From: Delphinapterus leucas
Lineage: Eukaryota > Chordata > Mammalia > Artiodactyla > Monodontidae
Direction: 5' to 3'
NCBI RefSeq assembly: GCF_002288925.2
Contig: NW_022098043.1
Span: 6,062,901-6,126,900, forward strand
DNA: 64,000 bases
Shown here: one piece after another, positions 11,487-22,469 of the stretch
Layout: each line of letters begins with the position of its first letter
How positions within the stretch are numbered: position 1 is the stretch's first letter
The notes under the pieces: model-generated
The model's input: only the letters and a program-made list of their open reading frames with translations
What the model was told of the DNA's origin: nothing
Databases searched by the model: none
Made by a program: the position numbers and the translations under genes

Positions 11487-11562
11487 TCTCTCTCTCACAC
11501 ACACACACAAAGTCACACACACACACACACACACACATGTGCATGCACACACACACACACCT
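11487..11562 (+). repeat. (CT)n/(CA)n compound microsatellite
   Basis: A short CT run leads into interrupted CA repeats with atgtgcatgc in the middle. Confidence 0.95.
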
Positions 11563-11934
11563 GCCTTATTCTCACCCTCACCCCCACCCCATAGAATCTC
11601 AGTCTCTGTCCCCCTCCCACGCTCGAAGGCTTACTGACCCTGGGTCCAGTGGGTGGGAGGGAGGTTGCTACTCACAGCCTCTGATCCCCTCCTGCCCAGC
11701 TGGCTGGGCTGGGTGGTCGAGGGGAGGTGGAGGGAGGGGGCAGAGGGCGAGAGCGTCCTGGGGCCAGACTTCTCAGGCTGTGGGAGGGGAGGTCAGCTCC
11801 TGAAAGGGAGGGCCCAAGTTGGGCCATAAGGGGAGGGGGAGGTCTGGAATTTCCACCACAGGGAGCACCGCGGGAGGCTGGGAGACGGTACCCCGAGCCC
11901 ACTCTGGGCCTGCAGCCCCTTGTTTAAGCTATTC

Positions 11935-12018
11935 AAAGGCCCTGATGAGGAAACTGAGGCTCAGAGAGGATGGGTGTGGCTCAAGGACACACAAATGGGA
12001 TCATGCTAAACAGGGGCA
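11935..12018 (-). repeat. MIR fragment
   Basis: cctgatgaggaaactgaggc followed by tcagagaggatgggtgtggc. Confidence 0.82.
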
Positions 12019-12479
12019 CCACTGAAGTCCCTTCAGAATCAACAGGCCAGGCCCCCTGTGGCCAGCATGGGACAGAGATGATGGGTGGATGATGTGGGGT
12101 CCGGAGGTGGGTGGCTTATCCCAAGCCTGCAGGATTCTAGCCTTGGCGAGGAGAGGGGCCAACCACGGGTGCTCGAGAACCCCTAGACTGACAGACAGAC
12201 TTGAAGCTGACCAGGCCTTAGGCTGAATCCCCAGCAGTGGCTCCCACTAAGGCCTGGCCCCAGAGTCACTCAGGACTGAGGCTGACCTCTTCCCTGTGAC
12301 CCTTGACCCTGGCCCCTCTGTCTGCCCTCATGTTCTGACCTCAGGGGCAAACGGACTCTGATCATGGCTCTACCAGCTCCCCAGAGCCTGAAGGGATGAC
12401 TTCTCCCAGCCACCTGCCTTCCACTGGGCCGTGAGTCCTCTGAGGGTAGAGCCTGCTCTTCTCTTTTGTCTTCCACGGC

Positions 12480-12650
12480 CATTCCCAAGCACCTACTGTG
12501 TCCAGCAGAACACCCGAGCCTCACACAGCCCTTCCAGGCCAAGTCTCCTGTCCCCTTTTACAGATGAGAAAACTGAGACTCAGAGGTGGAGGCACCTGCT
12601 CAGGGCATGGAGTGAATGTGACCCAGGGCTGCGTGAACCTGTAGCCTTCC
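12480..12650 (-). repeat. MIR SINE
   Basis: aagcacctactgtgtccagc, then ccccttttacagatgagaaa and actgagactcagaggtggag. Confidence 0.88.
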
Positions 12651-12939
12651 CCCGACCTCACCTGGGCGGAGGGTGAGCGTGCGGGTGGGCAGTCAGGGTG
12701 TGTGGGCAGCAAACAAACGGCCTGGCCAGGTGACTCCACGAGTCGGCAGGTGAGCAGACCACGTCAGACACCCTGGGTATGTGCACCACGCCCCTCTCTA
12801 CGGGGGAAGGTTGGGGGGCTGCTTCTGGACCCCAGCTTGACCCCTGTGTCTGGGTTGAGAAGGGCTTCACTTTTCCAGCCCACAGCTCACCCAGGCCCCG
12901 GGTGAGTCCAAGACGGGCAACGGACCTCCTTAGGGTCGG

Positions 12940-13145
12940 AGGGTAAAAGGTGAGGAAGTGCGAGGGGGAGGGGGAGACACAGAGGAAGTGGGAGGAGAGA
13001 CCCAGAGGACAGACAGTCAGATGGAGGATGAGACAGAGACCTGGAGCCCCATTAAGGTAGAGAAACCAAGAGATGGAAGAAGAAAGAAAACACAGGAGGA
13101 GCGGAGAGGGCGACAGAAGGAGGGAGGAGGGAGGGGCTGGAAGAG
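12940..13145. repeat. GA-rich low-complexity tract
   Basis: The plus strand is dominated by purines (gcgagggggagggggagaca, gagggaggaggga) for about 200 bases. Long reading frames here are compositional. Confidence 0.85.
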
Positions 13146-13218
13146 GTGGGCACATACATGCAGGCAGGGCCAGGGCTGAGCCCAGAGAGGCCTCCACCTG
13201 GAAGTGGAAAGATGGGGA

Positions 13219-13248
13219 GGGGGGGGGGGGGGGTCCCTGGGGGGGGGG
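13219..13248 (+). repeat. Paired poly-G runs
   Basis: About 15 consecutive G (13219-13233) and 10 more (13239-13248) are separated by tccct. Exact lengths are unreliable in any assembly. Confidence 0.9.
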
Positions 13249-13539
13249 TCATCAGCTGTGAGGGAGGGAGTGGGTGAGAAGATGTGAGAGTGAGTGGGTC
13301 TGTGTGACTGAGCGAGTCTTCAGGCCCAGGTAGGTGTGGGAAGCAGATCAGGGTGTCTTTCCTTGGTCTCTTGGGTCTACATACCCTTCTCATTTTGTAT
13401 TCACAAGGACTGAGCTGAAAGATTACTTCATAATTAACATGGTCTTTAGTGGCAGGATGGGGATGAGTGCCAATTTGTTATTTTTTAAAAAGGTAACACG
13501 TAAGGAAGAACTGGTCAATTGATTGATCGCTTTTCTCCA

Positions 13540-13612
13540 GCCAGCCAGCCTGCCATCCATCCATCCATCCATCCATCCATCCATCCATCCACCCACCCAC
13601 CCACCCACCACT
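13540..13612 (+). repeat. (CATC)n then (CACC)n tetranucleotide array
   Basis: About ten catc units change to accc units. The array lies at the end of an L2 fragment, which begins with actgtgctgggagaggagaa. Confidence 0.95.
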
Positions 13613-13680
13613 CAGGCACTGTGCTGGGAGAGGAGAACCAAAAACATAAACCCAACAAACTCCTATCTGCACTGGCTGTG
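13612..13680 (-). repeat. L2 3' end
   Basis: caggcactgtgctgggagag and aaaaacataaacccaacaaa follow the tetranucleotide array. Confidence 0.6.
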
Positions 13681-13689
13681 GCAGCCCAG

Positions 13690-13880
13690 AGTGGTGGGAA
13701 AGGTCCATGGGGTCCTGAGTTTAAATGCTGGTCCCATAAATTAACATACTCTCTGAGTCTGGGCAACCCCTTTGCCTCTCTGAACCATTTTCTCACTTGT
13801 AAAATAGGGTGGTGGTTCCTGCTCCCCGGGTTGATGTGGGATCCCAGGAGACAGTGTATGTAAGAGGCCCGGTTCTCTAA
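13690..13880 (+). repeat. MIR SINE
   Basis: ctgagtttaaatgctggtcc, tttgcctctctgaaccattt and tctcacttgtaaaatagggt. Confidence 0.85.
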
Positions 13881-14159
13881 TGTGTGCTCTTAGGCACTGT
13901 GGCCTCCCTTGGCTCTCCCGTCCCACCTCCGTGATGATTCTTACTGAAGATGCTCAGTATCCCAAGCCGCCAACCCTGCCAGGCCCAGGAGGTAGTCACA
14001 GCTGTGCAGCCCCGCTGGGGCTCTGGGGTAGGAGGTGGGTCAGCCCTGCCCAGCCCAGGCAGCTGTGGAATGAGGATGGGGATGAGGGTGGGCAGGGGCC
14101 TCTCCCCGGGAAGCCCCACACCTGCCCTGCCTCTCATGCCGAGAATATCCGGCGCCTCT

Positions 14160-14420
14160 CAAGCTATTTCTGCTTGTCCTCCAGGTCTCAGCTCAGGTGC
14201 AGCTTCCTCTAAGAAGCCCGCTGGGACGCCCGGGCTGAGTGTGGTCCCATCCCCGCCTCCCCGTGTCCCTTGTGGGTCCTCACGGTCCTGAGCTTCCCCT
14301 TTACATATGCCATCACTGTGAGCTCCTGGAGGCGGAAGCCACGTTGGATGCAAATCCCTCTCTGTGCTTGGGCCTAGGACAAGGCCCAGTGCACTGTAGG
14401 CTCCAGCCGTTTCTGGAGAG
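14160..14420 (+). repeat. L2 3' region
   Basis: aggtgcagcttcctctaaga, actgtgagctcctggaggcg and gcctaggacaaggcccagtg are in L2 order. Confidence 0.75.
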
Positions 14421-14604
14421 GCTGGGGCATTTGTTGGCCCATATTCTGCCTGGCGCTCCTGGGGCTGGGGATGAGGCTGCTGCTTTCCCTGAGGTCCAGA
14501 AATCCATTTCTTCAGCCACCAAATCCCTCCTTGGGGAGGGGGCATCGGGGACTCTCCCAACTTAGGAGTTGGGGGTGGGGTCTGGGTGACCCGGGGGTAG
14601 GAGG

Positions 14605-14700
14605 GGGTTAGAGAAATCCTAGCTCTGCCTCAGGCTGGCCCTCTGTCCTTGGGACCCTCATTTTCCTTGGCAGTAAACCAGGAGGATAACTTCATGGTGG
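14605..14700 (+). repeat. MIR fragment
   Basis: aatcctagctctgcctcagg and ccttgggaccctcattttcc; the weak core makes this tentative. Confidence 0.55.
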
Positions 14701-15040
14701 TGGGTGTGGGAGGGCAGGGTCTTGGCCTTAACCTGGCAGCCAGGCCAAGGAGTAGCTTGTGGTGGGCGATTCTTCAGACACCATCATGCAGTGGCTGCCC
14801 CCTTTCCATTCCTTGGGGTTTCCCCTCCCAATCATAGGTAAAGTATTTTGCAAATGAAGCATCAAGATAATATCCCACCCCTGCAAGCACATGAACGCCT
14901 GCGGCCCCTCCTAGGTGGAAATTCAGGTGTCTCCCCGACAGCAGGTAGACCCGAGCTTGGCTGCCAGCTCTGCTTGAGTCTAGCTTTGCAACAAAATAAC
15001 CCGACTGGGCTGGGCCATCACTTCCCCAGGCATCCCCTAT

Positions 15041-15090
15041 AGGCCAAGGTAGCCCACTCCAGGCCAAGGCAGCCCACTCCAGGCCAAGGC
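15041..15090 (+). repeat. 20-bp tandem repeat, 2.5 copies
   Basis: The unit aggccaaggtagcccactcc occurs at 15041-15060 and, with one change, at 15061-15080, then half again to 15090. Confidence 0.97.
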
Positions 15091-15299
15091 CACCGTGCCT
15101 CCTGGCACCTTCCCCCCTCTTCCCCATGCTGGGTTCCACACAGAGCAGAGTGGCCCCCTCCACTCTCACCGGGACGTGACACTCACCAGCATCACTTCTG
15201 GTCCCATCTGGGGAGAGCCCCACCCCCCACCCCCCCACCCCCGCCCCCGGCAGCTAATCCCCACAAAGCCCAGCGCTGGGCCTGGCATGACAAGCAGGC

Positions 15300-15630
15300 C
15301 CCGTGCTGCCTGCAGCTCCGCCAGGCGTGCTCGGAGGGACCGAGGCGGGATTCGGTGCGGCTGTCACTCTCTCTGTCCGTTCCTCTAATTGGATTCCCAA
15401 CACGCAGAGGTTGGCAGAAACGCTGGGGAGAGGAGAGTCAAAGGGAAGGGGCGTCCGGGAGATAAAGAGAGGCATTCTTCCCGGGCCACAAAGACTGCAG
15501 CGCGAGGGGCGGGGAGGGACCTCAGCGAGGGGCTGCCCATCTGGAGGGCGCCGGGGCGGGGAGAGGGCGGGGAGAGCCAGAGCAGGCTCCTGGGAGGCGG
15601 AGGCTGAAGGGCCTGCTTTCCTCCGCCTCG
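15300..15630. promoter_or_regulatory. CpG-rich block (candidate intragenic CpG island)
   Basis: Counted by eye there are about 23 CpG in about 330 bases at high GC, in contrast to the CpG-poor surroundings. GC-box-like gcgaggggcggggagggacc and gggcggggagagggcgggga occur, with a ctctaattgg motif near 15385. No exon or promoter is demonstrated. Confidence 0.45.
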
Positions 15631-15774
15631 TGCTTCCCCACTTCTACTCATGCAGTGCCTTGGGCTTGTATGCCATCCAGCCCGCTTTGGGGAATGCGCA
15701 TCCTTCGAGGCCTAACCTCTCGCTCCCATCTGCTCTAGGAAGTGTTCTCCGAATGCTCGGGAAGGCCTAGGAGT

Positions 15775-15905
15775 CGGCTGGACCTGGGTCCTAATGCTGG
15801 CTTGCCCCCTGCTGCCCCCTGGGAGGTTTGCGCAGGCCCTTGCAGCTCTCTGGCCTCAGTTTCCTCCTCTGTGGAGTGGGGATAACACAGAGGGGGTGCA
15901 CGGGG
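15775..15905 (+). repeat. MIR fragment
   Basis: gctctctggcctcagtttcc and tcctctgtggagtggggata. Confidence 0.78.
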
Positions 15906-16099
15906 CTGGGGCGACACAGTTCAAATGTGCCCCTTCCCTTCCTCCTAGAAGCACCATGGCTCCTCTGCTGGCCTGTCCCCCACTGGCCCTGCTTTGGTGT
16001 CTCGTGTAGACACAGCCTTTCTCCCCAGGAAGAAGGCAAAAGTGCTGCATAAACAAAACACCTCAGACAGATATGAGAGGAATGACGATCCCAGCCTGG

Positions 16100-16245
16100 G
16101 CAGGGCCTTGCGGTCATGTCTTTACCACCGTCTGGGCCTCTTTGGCAGATGAGAAACCGGAGGCTCTGGGAAGTGAGGGCAATGCCCAAGGCCACTGACT
16201 AGAAAATATCGGAGCCTGGTGAAGAACTGACCCCGGGCCAGCACC
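16100..16245 (-). repeat. MIR SINE
   Basis: cagatgagaaaccggaggct then gaggctctgggaagtgaggg. Confidence 0.78.
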
Positions 16246-16499
16246 ATCACCGCACCCCTCCAGGGCCCCCCCATGCTTTCCTGTAAATCATAAGCACATT
16301 TTGCATGTACGTGTTTGTGCACACAACCAGCAGGGAAGGCGGGCAGGCCAGGGATAGAGGCTTGCTGCAAAATGGGCCCGATTTGCTTTAAGGATGTTGG
16401 AGCCACTGACTTTGGTTCATGAAAGAGGCATGAAGAGGACCTCAAAGAGAATTTCTAAGAGACAGAAAATCAATGGCCCTGACATTCTGGCCCCCAGAA

Positions 16500-17190
16500 A
16501 GTGTGTGTGTGAGTGTGTGTATCCCCCCCACCCTCCCCTGCCGCCAACACACATACCCCACTGGTGGGTCCAGTGCACCACAGACACGCACGCTCACAAG
16601 TACTCATTTCCAAGTGCATGTGCGTCTGGTTTGATACAATGTATACATGAACACATACACTCTGGCTTGATCTCCCTGTGGTTGGATATGCACAAACATA
16701 CACACACCTACTTGACCCAGGACACACACATCCAAGGACAGGGATCCCCTCATACAATGGTGGGTGCACACACTCATTCTGTGGCACCTATGCTCCTTGA
16801 CGGGCACTAGTCCAAGTGATCCAGCACATGCGTGAGTATGCTCCTCCCTGCACACACATGTGCTGGGACAGGTCAGACAGACACAGGAACATACAAACAC
16901 AAAGGCAGTAATGACTCACAGTGGGCTCCAGGGTGAACTGCGTGGGCAAGGGCACGTACAGGCCCCACCCCTGAAATGTATGCACATGCTCTTATGTCCA
17001 GAGATGTTCCAACCACACACGTGGATGGATGTTGGGTCAGTGGGCACACTTCTACACATACGGGCACACAGACTCCCAGCAGGCCCCGCACACACTCTCC
17101 CACGTCTAACGGGGCCAGTGCACACACACAGGCAGGTGTGTCGCGGATGCACTGACCCAGCACATGTGTGTGTGCACATCCCTCCCAGGC
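16500..17190. repeat. CA/TG-rich alternating purine-pyrimidine region
   Basis: Short CA, TG and ATGCAC blocks recur over about 700 bases without a fixed unit (gtgtgtgtgagtgtgtgtat, tgcacacacatgtgctggga, cagcacatgtgtgtgtgcac). Long open frames on both strands here are products of the composition. Confidence 0.85.
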
Positions 17191-17539
17191 CTCCAGGGAG
17201 CTCCCACAGACAGACAGCTCTGACAGCAGGGTGTGGGGGGAGGGCAGCCCAGGGCTGCAGTTGCCAGGGATACGGATGTGGGGCTCCCAAAGCTTCGTGG
17301 CCTGCCCAGGCAGCGCAAAAAGGCCAGCGACCACTCTCAGGTCTTTAAAATGTTGCTAATCAGATGGTGGCGCCTTTAAGGGAAGAAGCTTGAGTCTGGT
17401 TCCCTGGAAGGAGCCAACAAAACATGAGGCTTTGGGCCCAGAATCTGCCGGGGACACAGGGGCCAGAGGCGGGAAATAGCTCTGACTGGCCCCCAAGTCC
17501 CACCTGGCCCTCTGTCCATGCTCCACTGGACAACAGGGG

Positions 17540-17660
17540 TTAAGGGGTCTTACTTGCTGAGTGGCCTGGAGCAAAGGAAGTCACCTGCTCTCTCTGAACC
17601 TCAGTCTCATCTGCAGAAGGGGATGGTAACAACCCTGAGCATTTAGATAGCAAGTACCAG
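17540..17660 (+). repeat. MIR fragment
   Basis: ctctctgaacctcagtctca followed by tctgcagaaggggatggtaa. Confidence 0.75.
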
Positions 17661-17664
17661 GCTA

Positions 17665-17880
17665 TGATCAGCCCTGACCACGTGCCGGGTGCTGTGTTCA
17701 GTGCTTTACTTTGATTATTGCACTGAGTCCTCACGACTCACCTGTAACATTCCATTTATTATTACACCCATTATTTAGATGAGGAGGTTGAGGCTTTGGG
17801 AAGTGAGTCACACAGCTAGTAAATGTCAGAGCCAGTATTAGAACCTAGGCAGCTGGCTCTTACCTACATCTCTAAACCTT
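17665..17880 (-). repeat. MIR SINE, extended form
   Basis: accacgtgccgggtgctgtg, ttatttagatgaggaggttg and tcacacagctagtaaatgtc; almost the whole length is present. Confidence 0.9.
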
Positions 17881-18009
17881 CCTGCTTGAGGGCGCTAGAG
17901 TGGCAGGTAAACCGGGGTCACTATCCTGGTGTCGCAGATGGTCACAGCTGCCCTGCTGGCCTCTCGAGGGGCATGTGAGGACCAGGAAGAACAGAATCAG
18001 AGGGTGTTA

Positions 18010-18155
18010 GTGCAGAAGAGTCATTCTGTAGCTGGTGACATTGAGCCCTAGAGATGGGGTGGGGTGGGGAGGTGCTCTGCCAGGGTCCCAGGGGGAGTGG
18101 GAGAGCCCATGTTCGGACCCAGGCACCCTGACTCTGGGAGCTGCTTCTGTGCCGC
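18010..18155 (-). repeat. MIR fragment
   Basis: gaccattgagcc-type core is diverged; ctctgccagggtcccagggg and tgttcggacccaggcaccct support it. Confidence 0.55.
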
Positions 18156-18184
18156 TCAATAAAAGCACCCTGTCTGGTTAAAAC

Positions 18185-18240
18185 AATGCCAAGCCACAAG
18201 TATGTATTAGCCACCTGCTGTGTGCCCAGGCTTGCTTGTA
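18185..18240 (-). repeat. L2 3' end
   Basis: tattagccacctgctgtgtg followed by cccaggcttgcttgtaac. Confidence 0.55.
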
Positions 18241-18424
18241 ACCGAGAGGGGATTACCAACCAAGCCCCGGCCCCTTAATCATGTAGACACGCTCTGCTCT
18301 CCGGGTGCACTGCCTGCTGACCCCCTGCCCCCAAGGAACATTCTTTCCTGAAGCAGGAGCACCCCCTCCACTCCCCATCGCTTTCCTATCTTCTGAGCTC
18401 CCATGACTCCTCTGGGCCTCTTCT

Positions 18425-18548
18425 AAACCCTGTGAGGCTGGGACTACAGGCCCCATTTAACAGTGAGGAAACTGAGGCTCAGAGCAAAGGCCTCCTCAAG
18501 TAAGTCAGGCAATGGGGCTGGGGTCTGAACCTGAGATCGGAGACTCGA
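18425..18548 (-). repeat. MIR fragment
   Basis: ccccatttaacagtgaggaa and actgaggctcagagcaaagg. Confidence 0.88.
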
Positions 18549-19009
18549 CGGGCTGGGCGTCTCCTCCTGCTCTGCATCTGCACAGACCCGGGCCTGTGGT
18601 GGGCTCCCCCAGGCTCCTACTGAGAGGTGGGTCCCCCAGCAGGCCCCGGTCTAGGATGACCATGCAGGGAGTCCAAACACCGTTGGGCCAGCGCAGGCAA
18701 GGGAGCAAGAGCTGGAATTAATGTTTGTTGATGTGAAAATACAAGGAAGACTGAAGGATGCTCCCTGAGGTCCCCAGCTCCTGGATTTAAGATTTTTACA
18801 GGAAATGCTGAGTCCCAAGAAAAAGAACCCTCAATCCATGCCCGGAAACACCTGTCCCAACCACAGACAGACCTGCTATGCATCCTGGCTAAGTTGGTCC
18901 CTCTGGAGCCGGAAGAGCCCTCGGCTTCTCCAAGGGCCTCTGTTAGCATCATCGCTCACATCAGGGTTGGGAGGATACAGGGCGTGAAACTGGGGTGAGT
19001 GGGTCTCTG

Positions 19010-19900
19010 CAGCTAACATTTATGGAGTAGTTTCTATGAGCTAAACATCATTCTAGAAACTGGACACAGTGGTGGACAAAACAGAAACATCTGCCCTCAT
19101 GGAGCCTGCATTTCAGCTGGGGAGACAAGCAGGTAAGGAACAAAGAAACAGTATGTCAGATGGCAGCAAGGGCAACAGAGAGAAGTAAAGCAGGGAAGGG
19201 GGACGGGCTGTGTGCACGCGTGTGTATGTGCACATGTGTGCATGTGAATATATATGTACCCTTTGGAAAACTAGGGCAATGAGGGACCTTGGTGAAAAGG
19301 TGACGTTCGGGCAGAGACCTGAAGAAGGTGAGAGGGCAATCAATGTAGATACTTGAGGAAAGAACATTCCAGGCAGAAGAAACCACCATGGAGGTCAGCG
19401 GGTCTGGAGCGGAGGAGGCAAGGAGGAAATGGGAAAAGATGGGTCCGAGAGAGGGGAGGGACAGATCACGGAGGGATTTGTGGGACCTTTCAGCTTTCGC
19501 ATTATGTAAGACGAGGGGCTTCGGGGGATTCTGAGCAGAGGTGGGACATGACCTACTTTTTTTTTTTGGCCACACTGCACGGCTTGTGGGATCTTAGTTC
19601 CCCGACCAGGGATCCAACCCAGGCCCCAGCAGTGAAAGCACTGAGTTCTAACCACTGGACCGCCAGGGGAATTCCTATGATCTACATTTTAGAGGGACCT
19701 CTGGCTGCAGGGCAGGGAACAGGGAGGAAGCATGGTGGAGAGGTCCACTAGGTAGTTAGGTATGTGAATCTGGACTTTAGAGAAGAGGTCCAGGCTGGAG
19801 ACTGACCAGAGAGGGCCTGGATGGAACCACCCAGGGAGGGAGAGGGAAGAGGAGGCCAAGGACTCAGCACCGGGGCCTCCGAGGTAGAGAGGCGGGAGTT
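19010..19900 (-). repeat. Long L2 copy split by the 19557 SINE
   Basis: gagtagtttctatgagctaa, ctgccctcatggagcctgca, gaacattccaggcagaagaa, gagggatttgtgggaccttt and gaggtgggacatgacctac precede the SINE; tagagggacctctggctgca continues after it. A CA/TG tract sits at 19209-19245. Confidence 0.85.
19557..19676 (-). mobile_element. Short tRNA-derived SINE (about 120 bp), minus strand
   Basis: A T run is followed by ggccacactgcacggcttgt, and the element ends accactggaccgccagggga then attcc, the reverse of a ggaattccctggcggtccag head. Nine-base duplications atgacctac (19548-19556) and atgatctac (19677-19685) flank it. It splits an L2 copy that continues on both sides. Confidence 0.92.
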
Positions 19901-20139
19901 GAGTGGGAACTGGCCACGAAGCACCCGGCAAGGCACAAGGGACACCAGGAGACAGTGGCCACTCTGATAAACGCTCCTCAGGGAAGCCAAGGCCTGGGAA
20001 CTGACCGCTGAATTGGCGACATGGGTGTCACTCATGGCCTTGATTAGCAGCAGATTTAGTGGAATGATGGGGCAGAGGTCTGATATAAACGGGTTCAAGA
20101 GAGGTCTCGGAACAGGAATCAGCAGCAAGGGGGCTGGGA

Positions 20140-20650
20140 GGGTCACAGCCTGGGTGTCAGAGTCAAACCGACACAATGACCCAGCTCTAGTCTTAGCTCT
20201 GACCCTTCCTAGCGGTGAGCCTCGGGCAGCGCACCTCACCTCACTGAGCCTTAATTTCCCTGTCAGAAGAACGGGGATAGGGACTTTCCTGGTGGTCCAG
20301 TGGTTAAGAATCCACCTTCCAGTGCAGGGGACGTGGTTTTGATCCCTGGTCGGGGAACTAAGATCCCACATGCCGCGGAGCAACTAAGTCCGCACGCCAC
20401 AACTACTGAGCTCGCGTGCTGTGCAGCCCGTGCTCCACAACTAGAGAGAAGCCCGCGTGCTGCAAAGAAGAGTCCGTGAGCCGCAGTGAAAGATCCCGCA
20501 TGCTCCAACTAAGACCTGACGCAGCCAAAGATAAATAAATAAATAAACATTAAAAAAAAAAACAAAAAAACAGGGATGATATCTCTCTTACTTCCTAGGG
20601 TTGTCGAGAGACAAATGAGATAAGGATTGTGAAAAAATTTTATTCACAAT
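20140..20650 (+). repeat. MIR split by the 20281 SINE
   Basis: The 5' half has cctcactgagccttaatttc; the 3' half after the SINE has agggttgtcgagagacaaat and gagataaggattgtg. Confidence 0.87.
20281..20568 (+). mobile_element. CHR-type SINE, long form
   Basis: It begins ggactttcctggtggtccag and runs through a B-box-like tggttttgatccc, then the (cacaactactgagc) body, and ends in an (ataa)n-(A)n tail. Flanking aacggggat (20270-20278) and aacagggat (20569-20577) form the target duplication. It interrupts a plus-strand MIR whose 3' half resumes at 20570. Confidence 0.92.
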
Positions 20651-20659
20651 GAGACGTAC

Positions 20660-20895
20660 AAACATTCCAGTGAGAAGACGGCAGGTTTTGGATTTCACTG
20701 CTGGCTCTACCATTCATTAGCTGTGTGATCTTGAGCTGGTTGTTTAACCTCCTTAAGCCTCCACTTGCTCCTCTATAAAATGAAAATAACAACTGTACCC
20801 AACTTCTGGGGACTACAGGGACCCAATATTCTACACCAAGCCTAGGGCATAAGGCCTGGCGCACAGTGGGCACTCAACCAATGCGCGTCCCTACC
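20660..20895 (+). repeat. MIR SINE, near full length
   Basis: cactgctggctctaccattc, agctgtgtgatcttgagctg, cctctataaaatgaaaataa and gcacagtgggcactcaacca. Confidence 0.9.
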
Positions 20896-20949
20896 TCGCT
20901 GGGCTCTGGTCTCTGTTATTTATAATCAGAGTCCAGCGGGAGGTACAGG

Positions 20950-21065
20950 GAGTGGGGTACAGGGACCCTGAGTTTGATTGCTGGGTCTCTGGATAAGCCA
21001 TTTCATCTAACGTCTTTGGGCCTCAGTTTTTATGAGTGTGAAGTTGGTGATCAGTGGCCTTGGCC
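20950..21065 (+). repeat. MIR fragment
   Basis: accctgagtttgattgctgg and tttgggcctcagtttttatg. Confidence 0.75.
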
Positions 21066-21624
21066 CCTTTGTTTGGGGTGGGGTGGGGAGCAGAGGACAA
21101 GAGATAAAGTTCATGTGCTGCGTCTGGACGCCAGTGACGTGGGAGTGCTTGCGTGTTTGTGACCCTCTCCTGGGTTGGCTGATGGGTTGGGCAGATGGGT
21201 TACCGTGATCAGGAAACAAATCCCTGTGACGAAAACAACAGCTTCATCCAACCTCCATGGATGGGGCTCCATGGAAAAAGACTGGGAAGGCCTGGTGAAG
21301 GAGCAGAGAGCCCGAGGAACCAGAGAGGGTAGGGGAGTCCGAAGGGCAGCCCAGCCCTCAGGGTGACCCCTGGGCCGCCAGCCACGGGCTCCTTTACTCG
21401 TATGGTTGCCGGGGGCTGATTCACATCCTGCCAATCCCACCCACGCCTTCCTCTTCACACAAACCGTGTGTCCTCTGGGCCACCAGGAACTCTTCCAGGC
21501 CACCTCTCCCCACCTAGGATGGAGACTAAGGCGTTTCAGGGAACGCTGGGGTCTTGTCCCTGCGGAGGTGGAGGCAAAGGATGGGGGCTATCTGACTGAA
21601 CATCACGAGGGGCCCCAGCGAGAC

Positions 21625-21895
21625 CCTGGGCCTAGGAGGCCGGAGCACTGGGTTCAAGTCCCAGCTCTGCCACCAAAGTACACTGTGACCATGGGAGAGT
21701 CTGGTCCGCTCTCGGCTTCAGTCTTCCTTGCCTCTAAAATAGCGCTAATAACCTTCGCCTTGCTTCTCTTACGTGGGTATCGTTCAGATCAAAGTATCTC
21801 ACGGGGTGAGACCAAATGCTACACAAAAGCAGCCTCTAATCTTTTCTGGAATGAGGCAGAGTGTAAGTAAATAAATACTGTACATATGTAAGACA
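21625..21895 (+). repeat. MIR SINE
   Basis: actgggttcaagtcccagct, then gcttcagtcttccttgcctc and tctaaaatagcgctaataac; the 3' part is diverged. Confidence 0.85.
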
Positions 21896-21964
21896 TTATA
21901 ATTACAAATGGCATCCCCCCCACCCCCTGCCAGGCTATGGAAAAAAAAAAAAAACCCTGTTTGG

Positions 21965-22068
21965 TATAGTGTGAAGAATTCTCATTAGGACTTCGGGAGG
22001 CCTGAGTTCTGATTCCAGCTCTGTACCTGACAGGGTGAGTGAATCTGGGCAAGTGACCCCACCCCCGG
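21965..22068 (+). repeat. MIR fragment
   Basis: tgagttctgattccagctct followed by gaatctgggcaagtgacccc. Confidence 0.78.
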
Positions 22069-22184
22069 CCTGTTCCAAAGCCTTGGTAGAGGTCAGATGC
22101 TGGTTTTAGAGGGGTTTTATAAGTTCTGCCAGTGCAGAATTAACAACATAATGTCCTACCATCCCCCTTACCCAAGGAAGGCAG

Positions 22185-22305
22185 TCTAGGGTGTGGGAAG
22201 GGACTCGAGCTTTGGCAGGCAGGTTTCAGTTCAAGCCTCTTACCTGCTGTGTGGCCTTGGGCAGCTCCCTTTCCCTCTCTGGGCCTCGGTTCCCCTCTGA
22301 GGTCC
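22185..22305 (+). repeat. MIR fragment
   Basis: ctgctgtgtggccttgggca and ctctctgggcctcggttccc. Confidence 0.85.
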
Positions 22306-22469
22306 AAGCTCATACCTAGACACTAGGAGTAGGGGGAGCAGGGAGAAGCAGCAGGATGGGGGCAGAGGACAAAGGGTCCTAGGGAGGAGGTGCCCAGCAG
22401 GGCGGGGTGGAGGCCAGAACAGGGCCTGTGGGGCCTGAGCCAGCTGCCGCAGAGCAATGAAAATCTCTT

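Noticed and set aside
12658..13197. 179-codon minus-strand frame with a hydrophobic segment
   Set aside because: The complement of a GA-rich tract gives Leu/Pro/Ser-rich sequence that mimics a membrane protein; no homology is recognised.
13540..13612. CRISPR-like or coding repeat (Ile-His-Pro-Ser repeats)
   Set aside because: It is a simple four-base tandem array without spacers.
16860..17348. Long open frames on both strands (153-162 codons)
   Set aside because: They come from the alternating CA/TG composition, which lacks stop codons; there is no domain and no splice or start context.
19748..20383. 211-codon minus-strand open frame
   Set aside because: Its N-terminal part translates the tRNA-derived SINE at 20281 and the rest crosses MIR and L2 sequence.
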